A DNA stretch of 64,000 bases from AP-15 sp963846635 (GTDB lineage Bacteria; Pseudomonadota; Alphaproteobacteria; ATCC43930; CGMCC-115725): NCBI GenBank assembly GCA_963846635.1, contig CAWJXM010000058.1, forward strand, positions 124,001-188,000, given 5' to 3'. A program made the position numbers and the translations under genes. Below, in pieces: positions 25,170-36,331 of the stretch (its first letter is position 1; each line of letters starts with the position of its first letter). A model generated the notes under the pieces. It saw only the letters and a list, made by a program, of their open reading frames with translations, was not told the DNA's origin and searched no databases.

Positions 25170-26849
25170 TTACCCGCCGCTTGCTTGCGCCTTGGCCCAG
25201 CTGTCGCGCAGTCCGACCGTGCGATTAAAGACGAGGCGGCCCGGCTCGGTGTCCGGGTCGAGGCAGAAATAGCCTTGCCGCTCGAACTGCACCGCCTGAC
25301 CCGTCTCGGCTTCGGCCAGCACCGGCTCAACCTGGGCTTCGGTCAGAGTTTCCAGCGAATGAGGGTTGAGATCGGCGAAAAAATCGCCGCCAGCGCCAGG
25401 ATCAGGCCGGGTGAACAGCGGATTGTAAAGCCGGACCTCTGCCGGCAACGAATTCGCGGCTGCCACCCAATGCAAAGTCGCTTGGACCTTGCGGCGGTCA
25501 GGCGCGTTGCCGCCGCGTGTCGCCGGGTCATAGGTGCAGGTCAGTTCGACGATCTCATCGGCCGCATTCTTGATGACTTCGCGGCAGGTGACGAAGTAAG
25601 CGTAGCGCAACCGCACCTCGCGCCCCGGCGCCAGACGAAAGAATTTTTTCGGCGGGTTCTCCATAAAATCGTCGCGCTCAATATAGAGCTCGCGGCCAAA
25701 CCGAATTCGTCTGGTGCCGGCGGACGGATCCTCCGGATTGTTGACTGCTTCGAGCTCTTCGCTCTTGCCCTCGAGATAGTTGGTGATGACGAGCTTTAGC
25801 GGACGCAGCACCGCCATACGCCGCAGCGCCGATTTGTTCAAATGCTCGCGCACCGCATGGTCGAACATCCCGATATCGACGAGGCTGTTGGCGCGGGCGA
25901 CGCCGACCCGCCGAGCGAAATCGCGGATCGCCGACGGCGGCACACCGCGTCGTCGCAACGCCGCCAAGGTCGGCATGCGCGGGTCGTCCCAGCCGCCGAC
26001 CCGGCCCTGCCGCACGAGTTCGGTCAAAAAGCGCTTCGAGAGAACAGTATAGTTGATGTTGAGGCGCGCGAACTCGTACTGCCGCGGCCGCGACGGCACC
26101 GGCAAATTGTCGAGCAGCCATTCATAAAGCGGACGGTGGTCTTCGAACTCCAATGTGCACAGCGAATGCGTCACTCCCTCGATCGCATCCGATTGGCCGT
26201 GGGCAAAATCATAACTCGGATAGATGCACCACTTCTCGCCGGTGCGGGGGTGTGCGGTATGCAAAATGCGGTACAGCACCGGGTCGCGCAGATTGATGTT
26301 ACCCGAGGCCATATCGATCTTGGCGCGCAACACGCGGGCACCATTCGGGAATTCACCGGCCCGCATGCGGCGAAATAAATCGAGGTTTTCGGCGATGCTG
26401 CGATCGCGATACGGGCTGTCGCTGCCGGGCTCGCTCAAAGTGCCGCGCATGGCCCGCATTTCTTCGGGCGACAAATCGTCGACATAAGCCTTGCCGGCAC
26501 GGATCAGATGCTCCGCCCAATCATAGAGCTGTTCGAAATAATCGGACGCGTGATAGAGGTGGGGGCCCCAATCAAAGCCGAGCCAACGCACATCGCGCGC
26601 GATCGCGTCGATAAATTCCTGTTCCTCCTTGGTCGGGTTGGTGTCGTCAAAGCGCAAATGACAGCGCCCGCCATATTCCTCGGCAACGCCGAAATTGACC
26701 CAAATCGCCTTGGCATGGCCGATATGGAGATAGCCGTTGGGCTCCGGCGGGAACCGGGTCACCACCTCGCGGACCCGCCCGGTGGCGACATCGGTGTCGA
26801 TAATGTCGCGGATAAAGTCGCGGCCCGCCGTCTGCGTCTCGCCCGTCAT
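25170..26849 (-). CDS. glnS: Glutamine--tRNA ligase
   Basis: A 559-residue class I aminoacyl-tRNA synthetase charging tRNA-Gln. The HIGH motif is PNGYLHIGHAKA (42-45) and the KMSKS equivalent is VLSKR (269-273); LRFDDTNPTKEEQEF, IYPSYDFAHGQSDAIEGVTHSLCTLEFEDHRPLY and the two anticodon beta-barrels (from about residue 340, LKLVITNYLEG and later CTYDPATRGG) follow in the GlnRS order. The Gln-specific rather than Glu-specific assignment rests on these blocks and on length close to E. coli GlnRS. ATG 26849 follows GGAGAAGGC. The VanZ gene ends 24 bases upstream and may be transcribed with it. Confidence 0.95.
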   Translation of the reverse strand: MTGETQTAGRDFIRDIIDTDVATGRVREVVTRFPPEPNGYLHIGHAKAIWVNFGVAEEYGGRCHLRFDDTNPTKEEQEFIDAIARDVRWLGFDWGPHLYHASDYFEQLYDWAEHLIRAGKAYVDDLSPEEMRAMRGTLSEPGSDSPYRDRSIAENLDLFRRMRAGEFPNGARVLRAKIDMASGNINLRDPVLYRILHTAHPRTGEKWCIYPSYDFAHGQSDAIEGVTHSLCTLEFEDHRPLYEWLLDNLPVPSRPRQYEFARLNINYTVLSKRFLTELVRQGRVGGWDDPRMPTLAALRRRGVPPSAIRDFARRVGVARANSLVDIGMFDHAVREHLNKSALRRMAVLRPLKLVITNYLEGKSEELEAVNNPEDPSAGTRRIRFGRELYIERDDFMENPPKKFFRLAPGREVRLRYAYFVTCREVIKNAADEIVELTCTYDPATRGGNAPDRRKVQATLHWVAAANSLPAEVRLYNPLFTRPDPGAGGDFFADLNPHSLETLTEAQVEPVLAEAETGQAVQFERQGYFCLDPDTEPGRLVFNRTVGLRDSWAKAQASGG

Positions 26850-26872
26850 TGCCTTCTCCGTTTGGTCGAATG

Positions 26873-28084
26873 CTAATGTGGACGATCCCCCGGCAACCGC
26901 CAACCCTGCGGCTGATCTACTGTTACCTGGTTATCGCCGCCGATCGGCCTCGTACCGATCAGCGCGAAGACCGCGCCGATAATCAGCGCAAAAACGGCGT
27001 CCGTGATCTCTGCCGAGCGATTTGGCAACCACCGCTCCGCCTCGCTCGTGACGAACAAAAGCACGGCCATCACGAGCGTGGATGGCCCCAGCCGCAGCCC
27101 GGCTTTGGCAAGAAGCCAGATCGAGCTGCCGTAGAGAAAGAACTTCTCGAGGAATGACAGGACGTCGATTTCAAGAGAGCCGGACATAAACCCAAGAAAC
27201 GGAATCCAGCCAAAAGCGCCGGGCGTAGCGCCAAACCGGAATGGCTCGAGCCGCTCCGCAATGACATACACGCAAAAGGTGAGCGCGATCAGCGCCGCGC
27301 GGAAAATTGGATTGAGCGCAAGGAGGCCGAACACGACAATGGCCAAAACCGCCCCTGCTATTTCGGCCATCCCCAGCGCTGTACCGACAATCACAATCTT
27401 GCCGACCAGCGCCGCGCCGATGAACAGCGGAAACAGCAGCCACAGTCGCTTGGGGCCGACAATCGCCTCGATCAGCGCGCCGATGCCCAGCCACATGATC
27501 GTGTAGCGAAACAGGTCATAGCCGGTCAGGCGCGGATAGAGGATCACCGGCTTGAGCGCGTCCCAATATTTGTGGAGGTCGATCGTCGGAACATAGGGAT
27601 AGAGCCGGTAGCCGATCCAGGCGCCGAGGAGCAAGACCGGGACCCGGTGGGCGGAAACTTCCGCGATCAGCGGCCAACGAAATTTTCTGCCCATCAGGCT
27701 GCCGGCGATCGCACCCAGCAGCGCGCCGGCGGCATTCGCGTAAACATCGTTGGCCGAGGTGACCCGCCCTTTGTCGAAATATTGCGTCAGCTCCATCGAA
27801 ACACTGAGCAATGCGCCAACCAGCGTGACCAGGACGATCCTCCCGGCAGGGCGCGGGCCGCGTCCCAAGGCGAGAACGGCGCAAAAGCCGAACGGCAGAT
27901 AAAACAGGATGTTGGCAATCAAATTGCTGAGGCTTGAGGGCTCGCGCCAGCTGTCGATCAGGATGCGCAATGCCGGTCTGAGACCATCGACCGGCTGCCG
28001 GAACATAAATGGATAAAGAGAACCATAAACAATGACCGCGACGACAATCGCCGTCGCGATGACAAAGCGTTTGCGATGACCCAA
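26873..28084 (-). CDS. VanZ family membrane protein
   Basis: A 403-residue polytopic protein. The first third is a VanZ-like module: VYGSLYPFMF, NLIANILFYLPFGF, SMELTQYFDKGRVTSANDVYANAAGALLGA, with the conserved Glu-Thr-Q and D-x-x-N. Six or more further helices follow, making it about twice the length of a single VanZ domain. VanZ proteins are linked to teicoplanin tolerance in Gram-positives; in Proteobacteria the role is unknown, probably in cell-envelope polymer handling. It lies just upstream of glnS on the same strand with a 23-base gap. Confidence 0.82.
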   Translation of the reverse strand: MGHRKRFVIATAIVVAVIVYGSLYPFMFRQPVDGLRPALRILIDSWREPSSLSNLIANILFYLPFGFCAVLALGRGPRPAGRIVLVTLVGALLSVSMELTQYFDKGRVTSANDVYANAAGALLGAIAGSLMGRKFRWPLIAEVSAHRVPVLLLGAWIGYRLYPYVPTIDLHKYWDALKPVILYPRLTGYDLFRYTIMWLGIGALIEAIVGPKRLWLLFPLFIGAALVGKIVIVGTALGMAEIAGAVLAIVVFGLLALNPIFRAALIALTFCVYVIAERLEPFRFGATPGAFGWIPFLGFMSGSLEIDVLSFLEKFFLYGSSIWLLAKAGLRLGPSTLVMAVLLFVTSEAERWLPNRSAEITDAVFALIIGAVFALIGTRPIGGDNQVTVDQPQGWRLPGDRPH

Positions 28085-28186
28085 ATCGCCACCCTCCGCC
28101 GATCGCTATCTACGGCAACTACAATCGTTCCAGCGCCGCTAATGCTGTCAGCAGAACGGAATGACAGGAACAGTAGTTCGAAACGC

Positions 28187-29146
28187 CTAAGCCGGTGCGA
28201 CTAATTGGACGGCGTTGACGATGGCTTCGAAGGCGGCAATTGTGGCGAGGATTTGCGACGTGGCGATCGGGTAAGGGACGAAGCCGGTTACCGCGTCCGC
28301 GAATGCTTCGAGGTTGACACGGACCGTGTCGACCGGCGCGAAGCTCAAATACTGCGGCTCGATCCCGCTCCGGCGCAACACGAGTTCGGTGCGCCCCAAC
28401 ATCTCGGCCGAGGCGTGGCGGGCAAAAGCGTGGACGCGGGTAAACATCGGCGTCGAGCGTACCGCGGCCAATGTGCCACTGATCCCGGCTTCAAATTCGA
28501 GCAGTACCGAAAGGCTGTCGAGGGGGTCGGGCGGGGCCTTGTGCGAAATCAACAGCGTCTGCACTCGCCGCACCGGTCCCGCCAACTCGATCAATGCATC
28601 GAGCATGTGAATCCCGGTGCCGGTCAAGCCGCCGGCCGGCAATTCCTCCGGCGAAAATCGCCATTCCGAAAACGTGCCGGCCACCTCGTTGCTGAAATGT
28701 GCTTCGAGGTGGATGATGCGCCCCAGTTCGCCGGCTTTCGCAAACCGGACCAACTCGCGCAGAGCCGGATAAAATCTTTTATCGGTACCGACGCCGAGCA
28801 CCACACCAGCGTTCTCGCACGCGGCGATTGCCTCCGCCGCCTCTGCTGTTGTCAGGGTCAGCGGCTTTTCACAAAAAACATGCTTACCGGCGGCAGCCGC
28901 GGCGATGATCTCCGCGCGGTGCAGCGAGTGAGGTGTCGCCAATATGATCGCGGCAATGCCGGGATCGATGAGCACGGCCTCGAAATCGGTGGCGAGAACA
29001 AGGCCGTGTGCTTGTGCAAAGTCGCGGTGCAGTTCGGGGCTGCGCACCACTGCGCGGGTAAAGCGCAGCCGGTCACTCTTGCCCTGAACCGAGGCGACCA
29101 GGGTCTGCCCCCAGCGGCCGAGACCGACAATTGCGACATCGATCAT
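28187..29146 (-). CDS. Gfo/Idh/MocA family oxidoreductase
   Basis: A 319-residue NAD(P)-dependent oxidoreductase: MIDVAIVGLGRWGQTLV is the Rossmann motif, IILATPHSLHRAEIIAAAAAGKHVFCEKPLTLT the conserved EKP block, and LTGTGIHMLDALIEL the substrate-side H motif. Substrates of the family are sugars, inositols or related polyols; none can be named here. The stop of the start-side neighbour (dienelactone hydrolase) is 24 bases away on the same strand, so the two probably share a transcript. Confidence 0.87.
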   Translation of the reverse strand: MIDVAIVGLGRWGQTLVASVQGKSDRLRFTRAVVRSPELHRDFAQAHGLVLATDFEAVLIDPGIAAIILATPHSLHRAEIIAAAAAGKHVFCEKPLTLTTAEAAEAIAACENAGVVLGVGTDKRFYPALRELVRFAKAGELGRIIHLEAHFSNEVAGTFSEWRFSPEELPAGGLTGTGIHMLDALIELAGPVRRVQTLLISHKAPPDPLDSLSVLLEFEAGISGTLAAVRSTPMFTRVHAFARHASAEMLGRTELVLRRSGIEPQYLSFAPVDTVRVNLEAFADAVTGFVPYPIATSQILATIAAFEAIVNAVQLVAPA

Positions 29147-29170
29147 CGGCCGCTCGCGTCCTCCCGGATG

Positions 29171-29932
29171 CTAGCTGCGCGGTGCGCCGAGATGCTTGTG
29201 AAAGAAGGCGAAGACCTTGTGCCAGCCATCGACCGCCTGCTCCGGGCGGTAATTTGGCCGATACCACGCGAAGAAGGCATGGCCGGCGCCATCATAGCGG
29301 TGGAACTCGTAGTTCTTGCCGTATTTCTTCAGTTCCGCCTCGGTACGGTTGACCTGATCGGCGGACGGGTTCGGATCCTCGTTGCCGAAGAGGCCCAGCA
29401 GCGGGCAATTGATGCCTTCGGTAAACTCGATCGGTGCCGTCGGCTGGGCCTTGGTCAGCCGCGACTTGTCATCGACGATGACGTTGCCGCCCCAGCAATC
29501 GACCGCACCTTGGACCAGATGCGACAATTTGCAGGCGACGAGGTAGGTCTGCCGCCCGCCCGAGCAAAAGCCGATCACCCCGACCTTGCCGCTGGCATGC
29601 GGCTGCGAGCGCAGGAAATCAATGGCGCCGGTGACATCGCCGAGCATCTGTTCGTCGGGGACGCCGCCACTTTCACGCACCTTCGCGACGACCGCCTCAT
29701 CGGCGCCATCGCCGACCCGGAAATAAAGGCTGGGTGCAACCGCGGCATAGCCGTGATGGGCGAATTTGCGCGCGACTTCGCAGGTCCACTCGTCCCAGCC
29801 CGGCATATGATGGATCACGACGACACCCGGATGCGGCCCCGGATTGGTCGGGTGCGCGTAATAGGCATCGCCGCGATCGCCACCGTGGCCGCGATAGTTC
29901 GCCATTCCCGCCTGAATGTTGCGAAAAGCCAT
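29171..29932 (-). CDS. Dienelactone hydrolase family protein
   Basis: A 253-residue alpha/beta hydrolase. The nucleophile elbow is GFCSGGR, where Cys takes the place of Ser as in dienelactone hydrolase; FGNEDPNPS supplies the Asp and GAGHAFF the His of the triad. The classical enzyme opens dienelactone in chlorocatechol breakdown, but homologues are broad. ATG 29932 follows GGAGGGAGGG. It heads a two-gene set with the Gfo/Idh gene and is divergent from the CoA-transferase gene at 30080, with 147 bases for the two promoters. Confidence 0.87.
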   Translation of the reverse strand: MAFRNIQAGMANYRGHGGDRGDAYYAHPTNPGPHPGVVVIHHMPGWDEWTCEVARKFAHHGYAAVAPSLYFRVGDGADEAVVAKVRESGGVPDEQMLGDVTGAIDFLRSQPHASGKVGVIGFCSGGRQTYLVACKLSHLVQGAVDCWGGNVIVDDKSRLTKAQPTAPIEFTEGINCPLLGLFGNEDPNPSADQVNRTEAELKKYGKNYEFHRYDGAGHAFFAWYRPNYRPEQAVDGWHKVFAFFHKHLGAPRS

Positions 29933-30079
29933 GTTGAACCCTCCCTCCGATTGTCGGCGGGTCTCTTCGCACCGAACCCACCGAAACGCAAGCTGCATCT
30001 CCGGCGCCGGTGATCGTGCGACGGCTTGACATTTCCGTTTTCGTCTCGACGCTGCCGTGCAAGGTTCGGAGGAGACGAA

Positions 30080-31232
30080 ATGAACAGCGCCTTGGATCGG
30101 CTGCGCGTGCTCGACTTTACGACGACGATCGCTGGCCCTTATTGCGGTCGTCTACTCGCCGATCTCGGGGCCGAGGTTATCAAGATTGAGGCGCCCGAAG
30201 GCGACATGATGCGCACCCGCCCGCCGTTGCGCGCCGGCGCCAGCACCAGCTTTGGCCAGTTGAACGCCGGCAAAAAAAGTGTCGTGCTCGATCTGAAATC
30301 ACCGCAAGGGGTCGAGGCGGCGCGCCGGCTCGTTGCCACAGCCGATGTTGTCGTCGAGAATTTCCGCCCCGGTGTCATGCGTCGCTTTGGCCTCGACTAC
30401 CCGCCGATGAGGGAGATCAAGCCCGACCTCGTCTATTGCGCGATTTCGGGCTATGGTCAAACTGGGCCGTCGGCCGGACTGCCGGCCTATGCGCCGGTGA
30501 TCCACGCCGCATCGGGCTACGATCTCGCGCAGATTGCGCATCAAATGGAGGACCGCCGCCCGGATTTCTGCGGCATCTTTATCGCTGACGTGCTGACCGG
30601 CACCTACGCCTTTGGTGCGATCATGGCCGCTCTCTATCAACGCCAACTGACCGGCGAAGGCCAGATGATCGATGTCTCAATGCTCGAAAGCATGTTGAGT
30701 TTAACGTTGAGCGAAATCCAGGCAGCACAGTTTCCGGTGGCCCCGCCCGGCCGGCCGATTTTCGGGCCGATCGCTACCAAGGACGGCTACATCATGCCGG
30801 CGATCGCAAGCGAGCGCACGTTCCAAAACCTAGCGATCGCAAGCGGCCATCCCGACTGGATCACCGACCCGCGCTTTGCCCAATATACCGAGCGGCGCAA
30901 ACATTGGGGTGAGCTTGTCGACGAATTGGAGCTGATGGTCGACGACATTAACCACCGCTGAAGTACAGGCGGTCTTTGACCGTCACGGGGTGCCGTCCTC
31001 GCCTTATCGCACGGTCAAGGAGGCAATGGCCGATCCGCAACTGGCGCATCGCCAAGCCTTCGCCGAGATCGTCGATGCCGGCGGCCCATTTCTGGCGCTG
31101 AACCCGCCGTTCCGGCTCTCCGCCGCGCGCGCCGCGGCACAGCCCTTTGTCGCCTCCCTCGGCGAGCACACCGAGGAGGTGCTGGCCGAGATCGGCTATA
31201 CCGCCGAGGAGATCGGGGCGCCGCAAAGCTGA
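30080..31232 (+). CDS. CaiB/BaiF family CoA transferase, one frameshift
   Basis: A family III CoA transferase moving CoA between acyl groups in the cytoplasm. The N-terminus LRVLDFTTTIAGPYCGRLLADLGAEVIKIE, RPGVMRRFGLDY, and the catalytic Asp170 in FIADVLTGTYA are clear. The frame stops early at 30961 (VDDINHR) because of one extra base at about 30935-30950; the next frame continues LTTAEVQAVFDRHGVPSSPYRTVKEAM to 31232, the usual C-terminus. Corrected length is about 383 residues, normal for the family. ATG 30080 follows GGAGGAG. Substrate pair unknown. Confidence 0.82.
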
Positions 31233-31303
31233 GCCGGAATTTACGCCGTCTCGGCAGCAAGCCGGCTGAAAGGGCGGCTGGCAGGGGAGCGGCTGGGCAA
31301 TCT

Positions 31304-32050
31304 TCAGCCGCAGCTGCGGGCGATGGCCCAAAACGAATCGGCGGCGAGGCTGGCGCCGCCGACGAGAGCGCCGTCGACATCGCCAAGCCCAAGAATGGCG
31401 CCGGCATTGGTCGGGTTGACCGAACCGCCGTAAAGGATATGCGCCTCGGTCGGTAGGTGCCGCCGGATCGCCGCATGCATCGCGGCAATATCGTCGAGGC
31501 TGGCGCTGAGGCCGGTGCCGATCGCCCAGACCGGCTCGTAGGCGACGATCAGCTCACTACCGGCGGCTGCCTCCGGGAGCGATCCCGTGAGCTGCGCTGC
31601 CACTACTGCCGTCGCCTCTCCTGCCTGGCGCTGCGCCAAGGTCTCGCCGACGCAGACAATCGGGACCAGCCCGGCGCGGCGGGCGGCGCCGATCTTGGCG
31701 CGCACCAGCGCATCGCTCTCGCCGTGTCCCTGGCGGCGCTCGGAATGACCGAGGATCACAAAGCGACAGCCGGCATCGGCCAACATCTCGGCGCTGATGT
31801 CGCCGGTGAAGGCACCTTTCGGCGCCGGATGGCAGTCCTGGCCGCCGAGGTAAATGCCACTGCCAGCAATGGCGCTATGGACGAGCGCCAGCAAGGTCGC
31901 CGGCGGACAGATCAACAGATCGCAAGTAAGCTGTTCGGTGCCGGTCGCGGTGCGTGCCCTTCGCGCGAGCTCAGTTGCGAGCGTGAGGCCGTCGGAGCGC
32001 AGCCCGTTCATCTTCCAATTCCCGGCAATGAGCTTTTTTCGGTCTGCCAT
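31304..32050 (-). CDS. tpiA: Triosephosphate isomerase
   Basis: A 248-residue TIM barrel interconverting dihydroxyacetone phosphate and glyceraldehyde 3-phosphate in glycolysis and gluconeogenesis. Catalytic residues are all present: Lys13 in GNWKMNG, His102 in LGHSERR, Glu172 in AYEPVWAIGTG, and the phosphate loop ILYGGSVNPTNA. The gene is divergent from ppiD (138 bases between starts), an order common in Alphaproteobacteria. Confidence 0.96.
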   Translation of the reverse strand: MADRKKLIAGNWKMNGLRSDGLTLATELARRARTATGTEQLTCDLLICPPATLLALVHSAIAGSGIYLGGQDCHPAPKGAFTGDISAEMLADAGCRFVILGHSERRQGHGESDALVRAKIGAARRAGLVPIVCVGETLAQRQAGEATAVVAAQLTGSLPEAAAGSELIVAYEPVWAIGTGLSASLDDIAAMHAAIRRHLPTEAHILYGGSVNPTNAGAILGLGDVDGALVGGASLAADSFWAIARSCG

Positions 32051-32187
32051 CGCGGCTATCTCCCCTCGGCCAGCCCCGCGGCCCGTTGCGGCTCAACGGG
32101 CGCTTGCCTATCATTCATGCAACTAGATCACATCGGTATCGGGACCGGGTCAATTCTCCCGTTGCCGCTAGAAAGGCCGTTGCCGAT

Positions 32188-34066
32188 ATGCTGCAAGCAA
32201 TTCGCTCTAGGGCCGGATCCTTCGTCGTCAAGGCTCTGTTCGGTCTTTTGATCCTGACCTTCGGGATTTGGGGCATCGGCGACATCTTTCGCAATCGGCC
32301 AACGGATACGACCGTGGCCACGGTCGGCAGCGAGAGCATCGATGCCGCCGCGTTGCAAATGGCGCTGCAGCCGGCGCTTGGAGCGGCTCAGCATGCAGCT
32401 CGGAACCCAGGTTGATCTGCGCCAAGCCAAGCAGATGGGCATCGTCCAGCAGGTGCTGGGACAGCTCATCGACAATAGCATTATCGACCAGGAGGCGCAG
32501 CGCATGCAGCTCGACGTCTCCGACGCTGTGATCCGCGACATGATCACCCGGGATCCGATGTTTCGTGGTGCGGGCGGCGGATTCGATCGCAACGCCTTCG
32601 AGGCGCTGTTGGCAGCAAATCACATGAGCGAGGCGCAATATGTCGAGCGCGTCCGGCACGATATTGCGCGGGACGATCTGTTGCTGTCGATAACCGCGGG
32701 CGTAACCGCCCCGCAAGCGATTGTCGACCGGCTCTATCGGTACCGCAATGAAAAGCGAGTCGCCGATATTGTCGCGTTGCCGGTTTCGAGCGCCGTCAAT
32801 GTCGGGCAGCCGAGCGACGCGGAACTGAAGAAATTCTACGATTCCCACCCTGACATGTTTCGCGCTCCGGAATATCGCGGGTTCACGATGGCGAGCCTCA
32901 CGCCCGCGGATCTTGCGGCGAAGATCGAGATTCCCGAGGCCAAGCTGAAGAGTGCCTATGACCAGCGGCAGGACGAGTTCGTCTTGCCTGAACGCCGTGA
33001 TGTGCAGCAGATCCTCGCTCCTTCCGAAGAGAAGGCCAAGGCTGTCGAGGCCGCGTTAGCGGCGGGCAAGGATTGGACCGCCGTGGCGCAAACCATCGCC
33101 GGTCAGGACCCACAGTCAATTGATCTTGGTGTGGTCAAACCCGAGGATTTGCCGAAACAGCTGGCCGATGCCGCATTCAGCCTGCCGCTCGACAAACCGA
33201 GCGCGCCAATCCAATCGACGCTCGGCTGGCACATTCTGCGGGTGGTCAAAATCGTGCCGCCAACGACGCAGAGCTTTGCCGAGGTCAAGACTAAATTGCA
33301 GGCCGATTTGGCGCATAGCGAGGCAGCCGATCGCCTCTACGAGATCGGCAACCATGTCGACGACGCGATCGCCGGCGGCGCCACCCTCGACGAGGTCGCC
33401 GCCAAACTCGGATTGAAAAAGACCGTGATCAACGCGGTCGACGACAAGGGGCTGGGGCGCGAGGGCAAACAGGTGCAGTTGCCGGTGTCGCCAGCCGATG
33501 TGCTGAAACTCGCCTTTGCCACCGACGAAGGCCGCACGAGCCGCGTCACGCAAACCTCGGACGGCGCGATCTTTGTGCTGCATATGGACAAGATCGTGCC
33601 GCCCTCGGTCAGACCGTTGAGTGAGGTCAAAGACAAGGCGGTGGCGGCCTGGCAGGCTGAACAACGCCAGGACAAGGTGGCAAAAGATGCAAAATCGCTG
33701 GCTGCCGCAGTCAAACCCGGCATACAGCTTTCGGCGGTGGCCGCGGCGCAGGGGTTGAAGGCAACGACGTCGCCGCCGTTCCAGCGCCAGTCGGACAACA
33801 CCGCGGGTGTGCCGCCGGCGCTCGTCGACAAACTTTTTGCAGCCAAGCCCGGCGGCGTTGTCACCGCGTCTGATGCGACCGGCTCTTATGTCGCGCAACT
33901 GATCAAGGTGGAGGAGCCGAAAACCACTTCAAAGGACGCCACCGCCGATCTGACGCGCGAAGTCACCGCCGGCATGCAAGCCGATCTCGGCGACGAGTTC
34001 ACGCGGGCCTTGCGTGCCCGTTTCCCGGTGGAAATCCATCGCGAAAACCTCGACCGGCTGTTCTGA
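32188..34066 (+). CDS. ppiD: Peptidyl-prolyl isomerase PpiD/SurA-N-type periplasmic chaperone, one frameshift
   Basis: A membrane-anchored periplasmic folding factor. MLQAIRSRAGSFVVKALFGLLILTFGIWGIGD gives the N-terminal anchor helix, then the SurA-like N-domain (QQVLGQLIDNSIIDQEAQRM), a parvulin-type domain about residues 255-360 (RRDVQQILAPSEEKAKAV ... STLGWHILRVV), and a second SurA/PpiD-like region. An extra G near 32378 breaks the frame between LQMALQPAL and ERLSMQLGTQVDLRQ; otherwise it is 626 residues and undamaged. It probably helps outer-membrane proteins leave the SecYEG translocon. Divergent from tpiA; converges with trpE(G). Confidence 0.87.
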
Positions 34067-34075
34067 CGCCGGCAG

Positions 34076-36267
34076 TCAGTCTTCGGCTGCGAGGTCTGAT
34101 CCGACCTGGGCGGCTGGTGCCGTCAGCACCGAAAACATCGATGCGATGATCGGCATGCCGATCTCGTCTCGCAAAGTCATCACCGATTCGGGATGGAACT
34201 GCACGGCGGCGATCGGCAATTCCTGGTGCTCGATCGCCATGACAACGCCGTCCATCGTCTCCGCCGTCACGATCAGCGAATTCGGCAAGGTGGCGCGGCG
34301 GGCATGCAGAGAATGGTAGCGGCCAATGGTGAACTCCGGCGGCAGGCCTCGTAATAATCGCCCGCCCAGCACCCGAACGATCGATGGCTTGCCGTGATAG
34401 GGGGTCGCCAGCACGTCGAGCGCACCACCGAAATATTCGACGATCCCTTGCAGTCCGAGACACACGCCGAACACCGGCAGTGAGCGTTTGACCACTAGGT
34501 CCAGCGTCTCGTTCATCGCGAAATCGGCGGGCCGACCCGGCCCAGGCGACAGCACGACGAGGTCGGGGAGCGTACCGCGCTGCAATTCGGCGCGCGCCAG
34601 ATCGGGCCGCATCGTCACCACATCTGCGCCGGTCGTGCGGATGTAATTGGCAAGCGTATGGACAAATAAATCCTCGTGATCGACGAGCAGCACCCGACGG
34701 CCGGCTCCTCCTGTAGTCGCTGTCCCGGCGCGAACCAGGACGTTTGCCGAATGCCCGCGGATCGCGCTGAACAACGCCGAGGCCTTGAGTCGACACTCGG
34801 CTTCTTCTGACTGCGGGTCGCTGTCGTAGAGCAGCGTGGAGCCGGCGCGCACCTCACCGATGCCGTCTTTCATGCGGATCGTGCGCAGGGTCAGTCCGGT
34901 GTTCATGTTGCCGTCGAAGGTGACGCGGCCGATCGCACCGCCATACCAACGGCGCGAGGAGCGCTCATGCTCTTCGATAAAGCGGATCGCCCACAATTTT
35001 GGCGCCCCGGTTACGGTGACCGCCCAGGCATGGCTCAAAAATCCGTCGAGCGCATCGAATTCGGCACGCAATTCGCCCTCGACATGGTCGACAGTGTGGA
35101 TCAACCGCGAATAGAGCTCGATCTGGCGGCGGCCGATAACGCGCACGCTGCCCGGCACCGCGACCCGCGACTTGTCGTTGCGGTCGACATCGGTGCACAT
35201 CGTCAACTCGCTCTCGTCCTTGGTCGAATTGAGCAACTCGCGGATGCGCTCGGCATCCTCGACCGGGTCGCGGCCGCGGGCGATCGTGCCGCTGATCGGG
35301 CAGGTCTCGATGCGCCGCCCGTCAACCCGCACGAACATTTCGGGTGACGCCGAGACCAGAAACTCGCCTTCGCCGAGGTTGATCAACGCGCCATAAGGCG
35401 CCGGGTTGGCCTGGCGCAATCGCCGAAAAACCACGCTCGGCTGGTCCGGGCAGCGGTCGGCAAACAGCTGGCCGGGGACCACTTCGAACAGATCGCCGCG
35501 GATAAAAGCTTCCTTCGCGCGTTCGACGAGCGCCGCGTATTCGCCCGGACCATGATCGCTCTCGGCCGGCGCATCCAGCGGGGCGCGCGCGGCGCGATAG
35601 GGGGCGGGCGCGGTCGCGCGCAGCAGCCCGACCGTCGATGCACCATTGAACGCGAATTCGTAGCGATGGATTGCCGCGATCTGGCGCATATGATCGACGA
35701 TCAGGATCTCGTCAGGCAGATACAACACCAGATCGCGCTGGTCCGCGGGCCGCGGCAGACGCAATCGCATCGGCTCGAATTGGAACACGAGATCATAGCC
35801 GAAGGCGCCATAGAGCCCGAGATGCTGGTCCTCACCGCTGCTGAACACATCGATCAGCGCGCGCAGCAGCGAAAACACCGAGGGCTGGCGGCTGCGTTGT
35901 TCTTCCGGAAAGCGCTCGGCGGTCGGGGCGATCTCGCCGATGATCCGCTCTTTGTCGCTATCCTCAAGGCGCGTTCCCGGCAAAAGAGCGAGGGCTCGGG
36001 CCACGGCCGGCAGCAACACTCGGCCGCGCGGGTTCAGCGCTTCGATCGCGAACCGCCGGCCGCGCGCGACGACAGCCAGCGGCGGGTCGACAAACCCCAT
36101 GTCCCAGCGCGTGTAACGGCCGGGAAATTCGAAGCTCGACGAGAACAGCACCCCGCGCCGGTCATCCAGCGCCTGAGCCAGGGTGTAATCCGCCGGCTGA
36201 TAGTCTCGCTCGCAAACCTCGCGGGTTACGGCGATGCCGCCTGTTGTATGTAGCGGGTGACGTGCAT
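34076..36267 (-). CDS. trpE(G): Anthranilate synthase, fused TrpE-TrpG
   Basis: A single chain of about 730 residues joining the chorismate-using TrpE part (GLYGAFGYDLVFQFE, GDLFEVVPGQLFADR, CPISGTIARGRDP, ELTMCTDVDRNDKSRV, LSHAWAVTVTGAPK) to a glutamine amidotransferase TrpG (LSPGPGRPADF, catalytic Cys in FGVCLGLQG, AVQFHPESVM). It makes anthranilate, the first step to tryptophan. The fusion is typical of rhizobia and Azospirillum. Start: the in-frame stretch up to 36436 overlaps the attenuator and cannot be translated usefully; an ATG at 36267 with GGGAG upstream gives MHVTRYI and reaches TTGGIAVTREV only if one base is missing near 36245-36250, so a frameshift is likely there. Expression should be set by the trp leader upstream. 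Confidence 0.92.
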
Positions 36268-36331
36268 GCGAACTCCCGTATGTGGCGGCTGCCGCGAAGG
36301 CCTCCGGGAGGAGTTCGCGCTCTGACTGCGA

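Noticed and set aside
28205..30013. 600-codon plus-strand frame spanning two minus-strand genes
   Set aside because: It crosses the Gfo/Idh and dienelactone hydrolase genes antisense, including their intergenic gap, and has no recognisable domain.
32342..32420. Programmed frameshift in ppiD
   Set aside because: No slippery heptamer or pseudoknot is seen, PpiD is not known to use recoding, and many other genes here carry similar single-base shifts.
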